Positions 15,975 through 22,155 of a stretch of 40,971 nt of DNA are shown piece by piece. Source of the DNA: Candidatus Limnocylindrales bacterium (GTDB taxonomy: Bacteria; Desulfobacterota; Binatia; UBA1149; CAITLU01). A program made the position numbers and the translations under genes. The stretch lies in NCBI GenBank assembly GCA_035626395.1, contig DASPNR010000035.1, positions 1 through 40,971 on the forward strand, written 5' to 3'. The notes beneath the pieces are model-generated. The model ran no database searches. It saw only the letters and a program-made list of their open reading frames with translations, and had not been told where the DNA came from. Every line of letters starts with the position of its first letter. The stretch's first letter is position 1.

Positions 15975-16309
15975 CGCACCCGCCCGTCGGCTTTGGCAAG
16001 CAGGATGAGGGCGTCGTCGGCGAACGCGGCGAGGCTCTCATCGCCGCTGTGGACGGTCTCGCCAACCTGCTGCCACCAGGTGACAAACTCCCGCACGAAC
16101 GCGAGGAGATCTGGCGCGACACTGGGCCCGACCTTCGAGGCCTCGACGACGTGCGGCAGGGCGGGCGCGCGATACCCGCCGTGGGCGTCGAGCTCGAGCA
16201 ACATGAAGTCCGGCAGACGACCATGGCGCAACTGGTCGACGGCGCTACGGCCGGCCTCCGTGACCGTCTCCGCCTCGACCGTCACGATGACGTGCGCTTT
16301 GAAGGTCAT
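15971..16309 (-). CDS. Hypothetical 112 aa protein
   Basis: Begins MTFKAHVIVTVEAETVTEAG, a beta-strand plus helix pattern common in small phage dsrm-like or ferredoxin-like folds. It then has a mid-region LPDFMLLELDAHGG and a helical C-terminus (LAFVREFVTWWQQV). Overlaps on both sides (ATGA) support it. No family named. Confidence 0.65.
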   Translation of the reverse strand: MTFKAHVIVTVEAETVTEAGRSAVDQLRHGRLPDFMLLELDAHGGYRAPALPHVVEASKVGPSVAPDLLAFVREFVTWWQQVGETVHSGDESLAAFADDALILLAKADGRVR

Positions 16310-16593
16310 GCCGGCACCTGTCGCACGAGCGCGAGCCGCCGCCGGCGCCGACGCGCACCCGGCGCGTCATGCTTCGCGTAGCCGCCCTCGTACCAGTTCT
16401 GGAGATCGACCTTGCGCCACTCGAGCGGCGTCGTGCGGCCGCTGCGCGGCAGCGGCGGCGGCACCATCGTGCCGGCGCGCACTTCGCGGTAAATCGTCGT
16501 GACCGACCGCTGCAGCACGCGCGCGACGTCGTCGATGTGGCAGATGAGCGGCACGTCGTCCCACGAGGTGAACGGCGTCGGGCGATCGCTCAT
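16306..16593 (-). CDS. AlpA/excisionase-like DNA-binding protein
   Basis: A 95 aa protein with a MerR/AlpA-type helix-turn-helix (LICHIDDVARVLQRSVTTIY, then REVRAGTMVPPPLPRSG and a Trp strand LEWRKVDLQNW). This is the fold of excisionases and small activators. With an integrase elsewhere in the genome, it is the best candidate for Xis. The C-terminus is a run of Arg residues. It starts at ATG 16593 with overlap onto the membrane gene stop. Confidence 0.7.
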   Translation of the reverse strand: MSDRPTPFTSWDDVPLICHIDDVARVLQRSVTTIYREVRAGTMVPPPLPRSGRTTPLEWRKVDLQNWYEGGYAKHDAPGARRRRRRLALVRQVPA

Positions 16594-16763
16594 GCCAACC
16601 ACCACGCGGCCCCGACGAACACGTAGCCGAGGCCAGCCGACACGAGCGCTTCCACGTACACCCCGCGCTGCTCCGGACTGCCCACGGGCAGCAGCTGCGC
16701 GGCCGCCGCGGATGCCACCGCGAACACGAACGCCAGGAACGCCGCCACGAGGCACCCGATCAC
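16590..16763 (-). CDS. Small two-helix membrane protein
   Basis: 57 aa from GTG 16763, overlapping the upstream TGA (GTGA). Two hydrophobic segments: IGCLVAAFLAFVFAVASAAA (2-21) and VEALVSAGLGYVFVGAAWW (37-55), joined by a short polar loop. It is located among early regulatory genes, far from the lysis cluster, so superinfection exclusion or membrane association of early proteins are options. Function unknown. Confidence 0.62.
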   Translation of the reverse strand: MIGCLVAAFLAFVFAVASAAAAQLLPVGSPEQRGVYVEALVSAGLGYVFVGAAWWLA

Positions 16764-17143
16764 CGCCGCACCACCCGCAAGTAATTCGCGGCGCTCACCA
16801 TCAGATCGGCGACGGCGTGCCGCTCGTCGTCGACGCCGCAGATCGACAGCCCGGTGAGCTCGCCAAGGACCTTTGCGCACTCGCGCGCGAAGGGCGCCGG
16901 CAGCGTCGTCTTCATTACGCGGTTGCGATCCGTGACGGCCGCCGAGAATGCACGCGAGAATTCCGGCGCGGTCAGATCGAAGATCGCCGCCATCTCCTTG
17001 TCCTGCATCCCAAGCCGTGACCCGGCCAGCAGGCACACCTTCACGAAATCAACGGCGGGCGCGTCCGCGACCGCGACGGCATCCGAGTTGCCATAAGTTG
17101 CCGTCGCGGCGGCAACTTTGTTTCGTGGTGTTGCCAGCCCCAT
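16760..17143 (-). CDS. HTH early regulator (CII-like by position)
   Basis: 127 aa if started at ATG 17143 (MGLATPRNKVAAAT); the frame is open another 31 codons upstream but overlaps the previous gene. The segment CLLAGSRLGMQDKEMAAIF followed by LTAPEFSRAF looks like a helix-turn-helix. LPAPFARECAKVLGELTGL then forms an oligomerisation helix. It lies second after the Cro-like gene, where CII or another early regulator is expected. Confidence 0.6.
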   Translation of the reverse strand: MGLATPRNKVAAATATYGNSDAVAVADAPAVDFVKVCLLAGSRLGMQDKEMAAIFDLTAPEFSRAFSAAVTDRNRVMKTTLPAPFARECAKVLGELTGLSICGVDDERHAVADLMVSAANYLRVVRR

Positions 17144-17165
17144 CGGCGGCAAATTGACCTGCGTG

Positions 17166-17555
17166 CTACTCGACGACGACGACACGATCGACTCCTTGCC
17201 GGGGGGAAACGGCATCGGACAACTGGACAAAGCCAAGGCGCCGCAGCTCGCGCAGGCGGCGGGCGCCGATCTTGAGTTCCGCGGCGACAGGACAGAGATC
17301 GCGCATCGCGTCGAACGCCGTGGGGTGATGGGCGCCGACGGTGCGATGCGTGCGGCAGACCATCACGTAGTCGGTGAGGCCGGTCGCGGGGCTGGTGCGG
17401 CTGAAGACGTCCCGCACGCACTGCACCTGCAGGCTCTCCGCCGCCAGCGCCTCGAGTACGCCGAGGTCCTGTGCGCGATCGAGGTGCGGCGCCAGCAACT
17501 CTGCGCGCTGTGCGCGCGGGAGCGGACCCTGCGGGCGCGCCTGATCGACGGCCAT
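17166..17555 (-). CDS. Hypothetical early protein
   Basis: A 129 aa protein whose ATG overlaps the Cro-like stop. Features: helical N-terminus (RAELLAPHLDRAQDLGVLEAL), a middle with Cys and His (VMVCRTHRTVGAHHPTAFD), and a C-terminal helix plus strand (IGARRLRELRRLGFVQLS) resembling a winged DNA-binding end. The ending VDRVVVVE is strand-like. No family recognised. Confidence 0.6.
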   Translation of the reverse strand: MAVDQARPQGPLPRAQRAELLAPHLDRAQDLGVLEALAAESLQVQCVRDVFSRTSPATGLTDYVMVCRTHRTVGAHHPTAFDAMRDLCPVAAELKIGARRLRELRRLGFVQLSDAVSPRQGVDRVVVVE

Positions 17556-17770
17556 TAGGCGGCCCTCCGGATCGTGTAGCGGCGGATGTTCTTGCCGAGG
17601 GCGTCGGCGATCTGCTTCCAGGTGCGTGGGTTATGGCGTTGCCCCTTGAGCACCCGGGAAATGGTCATGTCCGACAGTTGGGCGGCGCGGGCCAGGTCGG
17701 TGGGCAACCAGCCGCGTGCGGCGAGGTCGTCAACCAACTTGTCAACGTCGAACCGCGTGTCTGTGCTCAT
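17555..17770 (-). CDS. Cro-like XRE helix-turn-helix regulator
   Basis: A 71 aa single-domain HTH protein. The HTH is at about 22-45 (LPTDLARAAQLSDMTISRVL), followed by KGQRHNPRTWKQIADAL, typical of Cro/C1-type folds. It is the first gene of the minus-strand early operon and diverges from the larger repressor at 17869, so it fits the Cro role. Its start codon lies inside an inverted repeat (17762-17779) and only about 11 bases below a -10-like box, so translation may be leaderless. No Shine-Dalgarno is visible. Confidence 0.8.
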   Translation of the reverse strand: MSTDTRFDVDKLVDDLAARGWLPTDLARAAQLSDMTISRVLKGQRHNPRTWKQIADALGKNIRRYTIRRAA

Positions 17771-17842
17771 GTAAGCACAAACCCTAAATCAGACGTGCTT
17801 GGGTGTCAACACCTTTTTTAACCGCGTTTCTCTTTGAGCACG
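17762..17842. promoter_or_regulatory. Operator region between divergent regulators
   Basis: Contains the inverted repeat TGTGCT-6-AGCACA at 17762-17779. Two further half-sites of the same family lie at 17794-17799 (CGTGCT) and 17837-17842 (AGCACG). A separate palindrome GGTGTCAACACC is centred near 17808. This pattern of shared half-sites between two HTH genes is what a phage immunity operator looks like. Which protein binds which site is not known. Confidence 0.65.
17781..17809 (-). promoter_or_regulatory. Early leftward promoter
   Basis: On the minus strand, a consensus TTGACA (17809-17804), 17 bp spacer, and TAGGGT (17786-17781) form a sigma70-type promoter. The predicted start of transcription falls about 5-6 bases before the ATG at 17770. 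The -35 overlaps the GGTGTCAACACC palindrome and the spacer holds an operator half-site, so a bound repressor would block it. Confidence 0.6.
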
Positions 17843-17868
17843 AATGCGGCGCTAGACTGCCGGTCAAA

Positions 17869-18357
17869 ATGCCAGTCGTGCGCGGCGCGCGGACGCCGCA
17901 GTTCGGTGACAGGCTCCGCGGCTACCGAGAGACTTTGCTAGGGAAACGCAACTCACTCGATCAGGTTGCTGAGCGGCTACAAGCCCTCGGGTTCAAGACG
18001 GGCAAACGCACGGTTTCGGAATACGAGCATGGGCGCCCCCCCAACATGGCGATTCTCTGGGGTCTCTGTCAGGTGTATCGGCTGGATTTTGTTCAGCACT
18101 GCATGCTCGTCGCCAACGAACTTACGGGTGGCCTCGTGAACGCCGCGCCGACGGAGACGCCGATCTCGGAAGAAGCGACGGAAATCGCGCGGGCGTTCGA
18201 TCGTGGCCCAGACGATCTAAAGGATCTGATTCGTCACGCGGTGCGGATGAACGAGACCGCCGAAGCGCAAAGGCAATCGTCATTCGAACGAACCGCCGAT
18301 GCTCGGGTGACAGCGCGCGATAGCCGCGAACGACAGAGAAGATCTCGGAGGGGTTGA
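17869..18357 (+). CDS. XRE-family phage repressor (CI-like by position)
   Basis: 162 aa from ATG 17869. The frame could start at GTG 17803, but that lies inside the operator. The HTH spans about residues 12-55: RLRGYRETLLGKRNSLDQ, then VAERLQALGF and TVSEYEHGRPPNMAILWGL. A helical C-terminal half follows (EEATEIARAFDRGPDDL) with an Arg-rich end. No S24/LexA-type catalytic Ser-Lys is visible, so RecA-stimulated autocleavage is unlikely and induction must work another way. It is first of the plus-strand lysogeny genes. Confidence 0.78.
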   Translation: MPVVRGARTPQFGDRLRGYRETLLGKRNSLDQVAERLQALGFKTGKRTVSEYEHGRPPNMAILWGLCQVYRLDFVQHCMLVANELTGGLVNAAPTETPISEEATEIARAFDRGPDDLKDLIRHAVRMNETAEAQRQSSFERTADARVTARDSRERQRRSRRG

Positions 18358-18365
18358 CCGACGCC

Positions 18366-18455
18366 ATGACGACTCCGGCCGCGGGCGAGGGAGAGCCCGA
18401 GAAGCGAACCCTACCGCTGGTCTGGTACTCGATGCAACGACGAATGCTGATGTGA
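18366..18455 (+). CDS. Possible 29 aa leader peptide
   Basis: A short ORF (MTTPAAGEGEPEKR start) with GGAGGGG 12 nt upstream, in the 168 bp gap between the repressor and the lipoprotein gene. It is not similar to anything I know and could be chance. It is listed because of the ribosome-binding site and position. Confidence 0.25.
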   Translation: MTTPAAGEGEPEKRTLPLVWYSMQRRMLM

Positions 18456-18525
18456 CGGTTTCATTTTCGTAGGTCGCGCTGAGCACGCCTCCCCCCGGCG
18501 GCGCCTTTAACCAGGAGCAGCGACG

Positions 18526-19347
18526 ATGATGACCCGGACGGCGACCTTGATGTTGGCGATCTTCGCCGCAGCGTGCGGTAGCAGCAGCTCGCCGGCGAAC
18601 ACCCCCACCGGGCCGAGCACCCAGCAGCCCCCGCCAGCGCAGACCCGAATCCTCGCGATCACCGGCTCGTTGACCTTTGGCCAGGTATTCGTGGGTGCCT
18701 CGCGCGATCTGACGATTACGTTGGCCAACAGCGGCACCGCCACCTTGACCGTCCGCGGGCTGTCGATCACGGGTGGGCTTGCGAATCACTTCTTTACGAG
18801 CTGGACGAGCGGAACCATCGGGCCTGGCGGGTCGCAGGTCATCACGATCACCTTCGCGCCCGAGAGCGGCGGATCGTTCTCGGGGACGATCACCATCGAC
18901 GCCGATCACACCAGCGGTACGAACACAATTCCAGTCACCGCGACAGCGCTGTTCAATGCCGCCGGCACCTGGCGCGGCAACTACGTCGTCGAGCGCTGTG
19001 ATGGCACCGGCTCGGTGCAGGACCTGCTGTGCAGCACGCAGCGAGGAGTGTTCCCGCCGGGGTCGCTCTTGCCGATTCGCCTATCGTTTTCACAAAACGG
19101 CGCGAGCCTCGCCGGCACAGTGGAGTTCGGCCAAGTCACCGGCCCTGTGTCCGGCGTCATTGGCAATGACGGCACGATTACCCTTCAGGGCACGGCGACG
19201 TCCGGCACGCTCACTGCGGCGATCAGTACGTGGAGCACGCGCGTCAGTGGTAACAGCATGGCGGGAACCGTCACGTACAACGTCACGGTGAGCGGCACGC
19301 CCGGCATCGGGGTGCTCGTCGCGCGGTTATCCGGCGTGTCGCGCTGA
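18526..19347 (+). CDS. Lipoprotein with ASH-like domain (lysogenic conversion candidate)
   Basis: A 273 aa exported lipoprotein. The N-terminus MMTRTATLMLAIFAAACGSS has a positively charged start, a hydrophobic core and a lipobox ending at Cys17. A Ser/Pro/Thr/Gln linker follows. Residues about 42-140 are an Ig-like ASH/choice-of-anchor-D domain (LTFGQVFVGASRDLTITLAN, then ITITFAPESGGSFSGTITI). The C-terminal 130 residues are beta-rich (SFSQNGASLAGTVEF) like a small lipocalin-type barrel common in Acidobacteriota lipoproteins. It has an AGGAG start site and sits between repressor and integrase on the lysogeny strand, so it is probably made in the lysogen. Surface alteration or superinfection exclusion is the natural guess, not shown. 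Confidence 0.8.
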   Translation: MMTRTATLMLAIFAAACGSSSSPANTPTGPSTQQPPPAQTRILAITGSLTFGQVFVGASRDLTITLANSGTATLTVRGLSITGGLANHFFTSWTSGTIGPGGSQVITITFAPESGGSFSGTITIDADHTSGTNTIPVTATALFNAAGTWRGNYVVERCDGTGSVQDLLCSTQRGVFPPGSLLPIRLSFSQNGASLAGTVEFGQVTGPVSGVIGNDGTITLQGTATSGTLTAAISTWSTRVSGNSMAGTVTYNVTVSGTPGIGVLVARLSGVSR

Positions 19348-19372
19348 CGCATTACGGCCAGCTCGAGGTTCA

Positions 19373-20536
19373 ATGGGCAAGCTAGGCAAGCGCGTCGCCG
19401 AAGGCATCTTCCGCAGCGCGACCCAGCTGACCGCGGTCGTGCAGGTCGGCACCGGCCCGCACAAACGCGGCCGCCGCGTGCGCTTCGAGCTCGGCACGCC
19501 GTACCACGAAATCGAACGCGAACGCGAGCGGATCCGCGTCGAGCTCCACGAGGAACAGCCGATCGTCCGCCCGGGCTCCTTCGCCGCCGACGTCGCGCGC
19601 TACCTCGAACGCGCGAAGAAGCGGCCGGCCTCCTGGAAATCGAAGCGGTCGGAGATGCGCGCCTGGATCGCGCAGTTCCAGGACAAGCGCCGCGGCACCA
19701 TTCGGCCCGAGGACATCGATCGCGCCATCGCGACCTGGCGCGCCGCCGGCGTCTCGCTCAAGACGATCCAGAACCGCTGCCGCACGCTGCATCACTTCTT
19801 CGTGACGCTGGCGAACAACAAGAAGGCGCGCACGCCGCTCGATCACATCGACGTGCCCGTGCCGCCGAAGCGCAAGCCGACCTTCGTCGACGTCGCCACG
19901 ATCCAGCGCGTCGAGCAGCAGCTGCGCACCGGCGATCCGCTCTTCCACGCCGTCTACATGGTGATCGCGAGCACCGGCCTGCGGCTCTCGCAAGTGAATC
20001 GCCTGCTGCCGACGCTGACCCGCGACGACGTCGACGCCGGCGTCGTGACGCTCGAGGGCGGGAAGGGCGGCGAGGCGATCCCGATCGTGCTGAACAGCGA
20101 CCAGCGCGCGGCCTTCGAGGCGCTGCTCCGGACGCGCCGGCCGTTCCCCACGGTCGGGCCGATTCGCTACACCACGATTGACGCCACGGCGTTCGCGCGT
20201 GCGGTCCGGGCCGCAGGCTGGCCGGCCGGCGTGCGGCCCTATAACGCCCGCCACGCGGTCGGGATTGAGCTCGCCGAGCGTGGCGCCGAGGACGCCGACA
20301 TTCAGGCGCAGCTGGGGCACTCGGATCTGTCGCTGGTGCGGAAGCACTACACCGGCATTCGGCTGTCGAAGATGCGGCGGATCAGTGAGCTGCTCGAGGG
20401 CCGGCTGGGGTGGGGCCACGGGTCATCCTCGGGGTCATCCTCCGACGACCACAAGAGCCCGAAAGCGCCTGAAAATGACAAAACCGCGGACGCCACGTTG
20501 GACGCGGCGCCGCGGTCAGATCGTCGAATTTCTTAA
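19373..20536 (+). CDS. int: Tyrosine integrase
   Basis: A 387 aa tyrosine recombinase that integrates the phage into the host chromosome. An N-terminal arm-binding segment (about 1-65) is followed by a core-binding SAM-like domain (FAADVARYLERAKK to LHHFFVTLAN, 70-147) and a catalytic domain. Catalytic residues: R204 in ASTGLRLSQ, K231 in GGKGGEAIPI, the box RPYNARHAVG (Y290, R293, H294; the usual first His is Tyr), LGHSD (H316), and nucleophile Y326 in VRKHYTG. A GAGG site lies upstream. The C-terminal 55 residues are low-complexity (Ser/Gly then Asp/Lys). The gene ends 9 nt before the tRNA-like attP. Confidence 0.93.
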   Translation: MGKLGKRVAEGIFRSATQLTAVVQVGTGPHKRGRRVRFELGTPYHEIERERERIRVELHEEQPIVRPGSFAADVARYLERAKKRPASWKSKRSEMRAWIAQFQDKRRGTIRPEDIDRAIATWRAAGVSLKTIQNRCRTLHHFFVTLANNKKARTPLDHIDVPVPPKRKPTFVDVATIQRVEQQLRTGDPLFHAVYMVIASTGLRLSQVNRLLPTLTRDDVDAGVVTLEGGKGGEAIPIVLNSDQRAAFEALLRTRRPFPTVGPIRYTTIDATAFARAVRAAGWPAGVRPYNARHAVGIELAERGAEDADIQAQLGHSDLSLVRKHYTGIRLSKMRRISELLEGRLGWGHGSSSGSSSDDHKSPKAPENDKTADATLDAAPRSDRRIS

Positions 20537-20544
20537 GGATTTCG

Positions 20545-20591
20545 TGGTTGCGGGGGGGGGATTTGAACCCCCGACCTTTGGGTTATGAGCC
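20545..20591 (-). other. Probable attP: 3' half of an initiator tRNA-Met
   Basis: On the minus strand the sequence runs from the CTCATAA anticodon loop (CAT anticodon) through CCCAAAGGTCG, the T-arm GGGGGTTCAAATCCCCC, and the acceptor end CCCCGCA-A-CCA. This matches the 3' half of bacterial tRNA-fMet, including the encoded CCA. The 5' half is absent: bases before the loop do not pair with the anticodon stem. Adjacent to int, it is the typical attP core that rebuilds the host tRNA gene on integration. It is not a working tRNA. Confidence 0.85.
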
Positions 20592-20672
20592 GCGCGCACG
20601 CTCGCGCGAAATCGAATCTAAGCCGCTCTCGTGCAATGACTTACGAGCAGGCGGGTGTCCGCGAGGGTCATC

Positions 20673-20885
20673 CTAGGTGACGGCAGCCGAGTCACCTGCC
20701 TCGCCGATCGGAGCATCGGCGCTCCCAGCGGCAGGCGCTCGGCCTTCCGGTTGCCGCACGCTCCACGCGCGCCCGCAACAGTCGCAGACGTAGTGATCGA
20801 TCACCGTCTGCTGCGTCTCGAGAATGGTGAAGCCGACCAGCGTCGGCGCCGCGGCGACGTCGCACCCGCACGGCCGCGCGATCAT
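20673..20885 (-). CDS. Small zinc-ribbon-like protein
   Basis: A 70 aa protein with two Cys pairs (RPCGCD near the start, VCDCCGRAW at 33-41), a likely zinc ribbon, and an Ala/Glu-rich tail. It starts by ATGA overlap onto the lipoprotein peptidase stop. It is the last gene of the minus-strand operon, next to attP. No function recognised. Confidence 0.62.
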   Translation of the reverse strand: MIARPCGCDVAAAPTLVGFTILETQQTVIDHYVCDCCGRAWSVRQPEGRAPAAGSADAPIGEAGDSAAVT

Positions 20886-21463
20886 GGCGTGCCTCGCACG
20901 GGCATCGGCACCTGGCCGGTCAGAGCCTTCACCGCGTACGCGATATCGCGCTCGAGGTACTTCGCGCCCCCAAAGGCGTGCTTGTGCATCGCCAGGTAGC
21001 GCGCGGAGATCTCGAGGTACCGCGCATAGCCATAGTGCTTGGCGATCCCGACCGCCACGAGCTCGGCGAAGACTTGCGCCGTGGAGCTGTCCTCGAGCGC
21101 CGGCGGCTGGAACAGGTGCGCGGCTTCGTGCGCGAGGACCTCGAACCGCGCGTTCACCGGCAGGCCTTCGCGGATCAGGATGACGCCGCGGCGCAGGTCC
21201 GCGAGCCCGTAGGCCCGCAGCGGCTGCTCGTGAATTTCGATGCCCCATCGCGTCAACCGATCGTGCAGCTGCAGGTAGGCCGGCCCCATCTCGTCGCCGG
21301 GCGTCGGCTCGTAGCCGGCGTCGACGTGCAGGATCGCGGTCGACCGTCGGATGAGCGCCGGCGCGCAGCCGGTCAGGCACGCGATCGCCCCGCCGCACGC
21401 GATCACAATCGCGAGCGACACGCTCACCGCCACCGGAGGATCGTCGTCGCGACTCAGGGACAT
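20882..21463 (-). CDS. Lipoprotein zinc metallopeptidase
   Basis: A 193 aa protein with an N-terminal hydrophobic segment (VSVSLAIVIACGGAIA, 13-28) ending in a lipobox LTGC (30-33). This predicts a lipid-anchored, periplasm-facing enzyme. The peptidase core has the zinc motif HEAAH (112-116) in VLAHEAAHLFQ and a likely third ligand E134 in VFAELVAVG, the gluzincin pattern. It is placed among lysis genes after the holin-like gene, so envelope protein processing or lysis timing is possible. The start at ATG 21463 has AGG 9 nt upstream. Substrate unknown. Confidence 0.75.
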   Translation of the reverse strand: MSLSRDDDPPVAVSVSLAIVIACGGAIACLTGCAPALIRRSTAILHVDAGYEPTPGDEMGPAYLQLHDRLTRWGIEIHEQPLRAYGLADLRRGVILIREGLPVNARFEVLAHEAAHLFQPPALEDSSTAQVFAELVAVGIAKHYGYARYLEISARYLAMHKHAFGGAKYLERDIAYAVKALTGQVPMPVRGTP

Positions 21464-21488
21464 GACCGACCTGCCTTTCGCCGTGCGT

Positions 21489-21755
21489 CTAGAAGTCCCA
21501 CCGGGCCCGCACGCCGGCCTCCGGGGATGCGTGGCGCACCCAGCCCACCCAGCCAGCGACGCGCACCCCGCCCGCGCGGACCGCGCCCTCGACGCGTGCG
21601 CCGGTGTTCGTGGCGTCGACCTGCACGAACCCGCGGCCGCTCGAGGGCGGCAGCTTGGCGAGCGTGTCGCTGAGCGCCTTGTCCATCGCCGAGCGAATCG
21701 GCTGCGCACTGGTAACCGGCGGCAGCGCCGGCTGCGCCTCCAAGGGCGACGGCAT
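21489..21755 (-). CDS. Hypothetical 88 aa lysis-region protein
   Basis: Starts at ATG 21755 sharing a base with the upstream TGA (TGATG). The N-terminal half is helical and Pro/Ala-rich. The C-terminal half alternates hydrophobic and polar residues (GARVEGAVRAGGVRVAGWVG) and ends in RARWDF with a terminal Phe, a pattern like short outer-membrane beta strands. No family recognised; no Cys or clear membrane helix. Confidence 0.6.
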   Translation of the reverse strand: MPSPLEAQPALPPVTSAQPIRSAMDKALSDTLAKLPPSSGRGFVQVDATNTGARVEGAVRAGGVRVAGWVGWVRHASPEAGVRARWDF

Positions 21756-22141
21756 CAGCGCACCCCGTTCGCCGCCGCCCGTCGCAAGTCCGAGAGCGCG
21801 GCCGCGGCGCCGGCGCCGATCGCGGGCAGCTGCGCGTGAATGACGCGCAGCGCTTCGTCGCGCGTGATGCCCGGCACCTTGTCGACGAGGGACGCGATCG
21901 CGCGTTCGAGCTTGTCGGCCGAGTGCACAACGATCGACGCGCGCAGGCGCTGACTCGCCCACTCCTCGGCTTCGGCAGCCGCCAGGCGGGCGTAGTGCTC
22001 GAGCCGCGCTTCCTGCTCGCGGGTGATCTGCAGCCCCATCTTGCGGAGCTGCTGCACGAGCGCGGCGACGGCGAGCGGCACGAGCGCGACGATCGCGGCG
22101 TTGAGGATGGTCCGGAGACTCTCGTGAATCAGGTCATGCAT
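21755..22141 (-). CDS. LLH-type holin candidate
   Basis: A 128 aa protein with one strong N-terminal membrane helix (LNAAIVALVPLAVAALVQQL, 13-32). A charged helical domain follows (GLQITREQEARLEHYARLAA, then AEEWASQRL), the architecture of phage holin superfamily 6 (LLH). The C-terminus GITRDEALRVIHAQLPAIG is a further helix. It lies between the glycosidase and the lipoprotein peptidase. Holin function fits, but one more candidate exists next to the lysozyme. Confidence 0.68.
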   Translation of the reverse strand: MHDLIHESLRTILNAAIVALVPLAVAALVQQLRKMGLQITREQEARLEHYARLAAAEAEEWASQRLRASIVVHSADKLERAIASLVDKVPGITRDEALRVIHAQLPAIGAGAAAALSDLRRAAANGVR

Positions 22142-22155
22142 GGCGTCAGGTCCTT

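Noticed and set aside
17803..17868. An upstream GTG start for the plus-strand repressor
   Set aside because: It would place the first 22 codons inside the operator and promoter; the ATG at 17869 keeps the whole HTH.
20178..20588. A plus-strand frame ending GGGFEPPTFGL
   Set aside because: This ending is the well-known mistranslation of a tRNA 3' half, and the frame overlaps int and attP.
20545..20591. A functional tRNA gene
   Set aside because: Only the 3' half is present; the 5' acceptor strand, D-arm and 5' anticodon stem do not follow.
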